Assembly (NCBI GenBank): GCA_045223835.1
Contig: JBGUZS010000058.1
Coordinates: forward strand, 1-25,454
Origin: UBA1774 sp045223835
Lineage (GTDB): Bacteria > Bacillota > Clostridia > Oscillospirales > Oscillospiraceae
DNA: 25,454 bases
Reading direction: 5' to 3'
In this document: positions 23,227 through 25,454 of the stretch, piece after piece
Layout of the letters: every line of letters begins with the position of its first letter
Position numbering within the stretch: position 1 is the first letter of the stretch
The notes under the pieces: model-generated
Database searches by the model: none
Seen by the model: only the letters and a program-made list of their open reading frames with translations
What the model was told of the DNA's origin: nothing
Made by a program: the position numbers and the translations under genes

Positions 23227-24858
23227 ATGGCGAAAAAGCTGACTTACGGTGAGGATGCCCGGCGCGCTCTGGAGCGCGGCGTAGATCATCTTGCCGATAC
23301 CGTTAAGATCACCCTGGGCCCCAAGGGCCGGAACGTGGTCCTGGAAAAGAAATACGGCTCCCCCCTCATCACCAATGACGGCGTGACCATCGCCAAGGAG
23401 ATCGAGCTGGAGGACCCCTTTGAGAATATGGGCGCCTACCTGGTGCGGGAAGTGGCCACCAAGACCAACGATGTGGCCGGCGACGGCACCACCTCCGCCA
23501 CCCTGCTGGCCCAGAACATCGTCAAGGAAGGCCTGAAGAACATCGCCGCCGGCGCCAACCCCATGGTCATGCGCCGGGGCATCCAGAAGGCCGTGGACGC
23601 GGCGGTGGAGAGCATCAAGGGCGCTGCCCACAATGTCAGCGGCACCGAGGATATCACCCGGGTCGGCACCATCTCCTCCGGCGATCCCTTCATCGGCAAG
23701 CTCATTGCCGAGGCCATGGAGAAGGTGGGCCAGAACGGCGTCATCACCGTGGAGGAGAGCAAGACCGCCGAGACCTACAGCGAAATCGTGGAAGGCATGC
23801 AGTTCGACCGCGGCTATATCACCCCCTATATGGTGACGGACGCGGATAAGATGGAGTGCGTCCTGGATGATCCCTATATCCTCATCACCGACAAGAAGAT
23901 CAGCAATATCCAGGAGATGCTGCCCCTGCTGGAGCAGGTGGTGAAGCAGGGCCGGAAGCTGCTGGTCATCGCGGAGGACGTGGAGGGCGAGGCCCTGGCC
24001 ACCATCATCCTCAATAAGCTGCGCGGCACCTTCACCTGCGTCTGCGTCAAGGCCCCCGGCTTCGGCGATCGGCGCAAGGAGATGCTCATCGATATCGCCA
24101 CCCTCACCGGCGGCCAGGTGGTCAGCACCGACGTGGGCTATGAGCTGAAGGACGTGGGCGTGGAGGTCCTGGGTACCGCCCGCCAGGTCAAGGTCACCAA
24201 GGAGACCACCACCATCGTGGACGGCGCCGGCAGCCAGGAGGAGATCAAGGCCCGGATCCACCAGATCAACGCCCAGATCGAAGTCACCACCTCCGATTAC
24301 GACCGGGAGAAGCTGCAGGAACGGCTGGCCAAGCTCAGCGGCGGCGTGGCCGTCATCAAGGTCGGCGCCCCCAGCGAGGCCGAGATGCGGGAGAAGAAGC
24401 TCCGGGTGGAGGACGCCCTGAACGCCACCCGTGCAGCCGTTGAGGAAGGCATCGTGGCCGGCGGCGGCTCCGTGTACGTGAACGCCAGCAAGGCTGTCAA
24501 GGCCATTCTGGACAGCATGGAGGGCGATGAGAAGACCGGCGCTTCCATCATCGCCAAGGCTCTGGAGGCCCCCATCCGTCAGATCGCGGCCAACGCCGGT
24601 CTGGAAGGCTCCGTCATTCTGGAGAAGGTCCAGTCCGCCAACGACCCCAACTACGGCTTCGACGCCGCCAAGGAGGTCTACTGCGATATGCTGGCCAGCG
24701 GCATCGTGGATCCCGCGAAGGTCTGCCGCAGCGCGCTGATGAACGCCGCCAGCGTTTCCGCCATGCTCCTGACCACCGAGGCCCTGGTGGCCGATAAGCC
24801 CGAGCCGCCCGCACCCGCTGCCGCCGCCCCTGCCGGCGGGGACATGGGGATGTACTAA
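23227..24858 (+). CDS. groEL: Chaperonin GroEL
   Basis: 543 residues, the normal length. Family motifs are clear: TLGPKGRNVVLEKKYGSP near the N-terminus and the ATP-site segment VAGDGTTSATLLAQ. Further on are the apical-domain stretch VKAPGFGDRRKEMLIDIA and the C-terminal equatorial ATP-binding region. The usual Gly-Gly-Met tail is shortened to APAGGDMGMY after an Ala/Pro-rich stretch. AGGAGG precedes the ATG. It folds proteins in the cytoplasm with GroES and shares its CIRCE/HrcA-controlled transcript. Confidence 0.98.
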   Translation: MAKKLTYGEDARRALERGVDHLADTVKITLGPKGRNVVLEKKYGSPLITNDGVTIAKEIELEDPFENMGAYLVREVATKTNDVAGDGTTSATLLAQNIVKEGLKNIAAGANPMVMRRGIQKAVDAAVESIKGAAHNVSGTEDITRVGTISSGDPFIGKLIAEAMEKVGQNGVITVEESKTAETYSEIVEGMQFDRGYITPYMVTDADKMECVLDDPYILITDKKISNIQEMLPLLEQVVKQGRKLLVIAEDVEGEALATIILNKLRGTFTCVCVKAPGFGDRRKEMLIDIATLTGGQVVSTDVGYELKDVGVEVLGTARQVKVTKETTTIVDGAGSQEEIKARIHQINAQIEVTTSDYDREKLQERLAKLSGGVAVIKVGAPSEAEMREKKLRVEDALNATRAAVEEGIVAGGGSVYVNASKAVKAILDSMEGDEKTGASIIAKALEAPIRQIAANAGLEGSVILEKVQSANDPNYGFDAAKEVYCDMLASGIVDPAKVCRSALMNAASVSAMLLTTEALVADKPEPPAPAAAAPAGGDMGMY

Positions 24859-24894
24859 GCGGTAAGGCTTTCCCTTGACCCAACAGAATATGCG

Positions 24895-24926
24895 CCGCCC
24901 CCGGTCTTCGGACCGGGGGCGGTTTT
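24895..24926 (+). terminator. Intrinsic terminator of the groES-groEL operon
   Basis: A perfect 12-bp stem CCGCCCCCGGTC / GACCGGGGGCGG closed by a stable TTCG tetraloop is followed at once by TTTT. Confidence 0.92.
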
Positions 24927-24956
24927 CATGCGCCTCTTTTTATTTGAGCAGATCAG

Positions 24957-25000
24957 GCTCCCTATCCGAGGGAACTGGCGCCGCAGGCAACTGAGGGAGC
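24957..25000. repeat. Short palindromic intergenic repeat (GCTCCCT...AGGGAGC type)
   Basis: The ends GCTCCCT and AGGGAGC are perfect inverted repeats. Between them, AGGGAACTGGCGCCGCAGGC resembles the core of short elements I recall as common in gut clostridial genomes. Only one copy is present in this window, so repeat status is inferred. Confidence 0.45.
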
Positions 25001-25454
25001 GCAATGATAAGCAGTTCTTACGGAATAGCTTCCATTCGTCCCCGCCTCACGGGCTGCCTCCCCCCAATGATGGAATGTCACGGTTGCTGTGAGAAGTATC
25101 TGCCGACATTCTCGTCCCGTTGCCTCCGGCGGTCCGATTTCTTTTTGCTCGCTACAGCTTTTCTTATCCCAGGTCGCGTCTCCGGCGGGGCCTCTGCCGG
25201 GGGCGTGACTTTCCCATTGCGGGGAAAGTCACCAAAGGCGCACCAAAGGGGACCTATTCCGAGGCGGTCCCCTTTGGAAACCCTCCCCGACGGCCAAGGG
25301 AGGAACCCTGCGGGGTTCCCCCCATTGGATCCTCCTTCCGGGGAAGGGGGACGGGAATTCTGCACGGAACAACGGGACCAGCTGGCATATGCGGGGATGC
25401 AGCCGCCTGCGGGATAGGTCGAATCCCTGCGCCGGTGCGCCGAAGGGCACCCTG
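25001..25454. repeat. Non-coding region with clustered perfect inverted repeats, probable dispersed repeat element
   Basis: No convincing gene is present. Four perfect inverted repeats follow one another. They are GTGACTTTCCC / GGGAAAGTCAC (25205-25232, 6-base loop), CCAAAGGGGACC / GGTCCCCTTTGG (25243-25277, 11-base loop), GGAACCC / GGGTTCC (25302-25319) and CCTTCC / GGAAGG (25334-25347). The open frames across it are Pro/Arg-rich by-products of the palindromes. Such regions recur between genes in related gut bacteria, as far as I recall, but one window cannot confirm that. Confidence 0.5.

Noticed and set aside
23143..24261. A 372-codon minus-strand open frame opposite groEL
   Set aside because: It is a mirror of groEL codon bias, rich in His, Gly and Asp without a fold signature.
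25078..25365. A 95-codon Pro/Arg-rich open frame in the right-end spacer
   Set aside because: It runs through the palindromes, lacks a convincing ribosome binding site, and its composition follows the inverted repeats. Similar frames are common false predictions.

Overview
The window comes from a GC-rich member of the Firmicutes, most likely a gut clostridium of the Oscillospiraceae type. This is inferred from strong GGAGG ribosome binding sites, a CIRCE-controlled groES-groEL pair, a secreted CotH/InlB-repeat protein, a C_GCAxxG_C_C family protein and clustered intergenic palindromes of a kind I associate with that group. No rRNA, tRNA, CRISPR array, transposase or phage gene is visible.

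Layout. Positions 1-2778 (minus) hold the N-terminal 926 residues of a secreted CotH-family kinase-like surface protein that runs off the left edge. Then come two single minus-strand genes with their own promoters and terminators: a radical SAM protein with unusual cysteine spacing (3028-4113) and an SDR oxidoreductase (4412-5155). A GH31 glycosidase (5366-7339, plus) is interrupted by one in-frame amber codon at a position where the family normally has glutamine. A small zinc-ribbon membrane protein (7395-7883) forms its own unit. The plus-strand operon miaB-mutS-plsC-like-rhomboid (8006-13817) follows, with genes overlapping or 1 nt apart.

A strong two-way terminator at 13837-13874 separates it from a convergent minus-strand operon that reads, in transcription order, MFS transporter, trmB, xth, dusB, ECF sigma factor, anti-sigma factor, C_GCAxxG protein (19490 down to 13881). 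Nearly all of its junctions overlap. Divergent from it is a plus-strand operon: D-2-hydroxyacid dehydrogenase, prmA and an RlmL-like THUMP methyltransferase (19671-22690). An AT-rich, hairpin-rich spacer leads to groES-groEL (22923-24858) behind a sigma-A promoter and a CIRCE operator. The last 530 bases are non-coding and full of perfect inverted repeats.

Most of the window is housekeeping: tRNA modification (MiaB, DusB, TrmB), translation-apparatus methylation (PrmA, RlmL-like), DNA repair (MutS, Xth) and protein folding. The points most worth a second look are the amber codon in the GH31 gene, the secreted CotH kinase-like protein, the atypical radical SAM enzyme, the sigma/anti-sigma pair buried in a tRNA-modification operon in the same frame as DusB across a TAG stop, and the palindrome cluster at the right end. 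I do not see a clear, complete novel defence or biosynthetic system.
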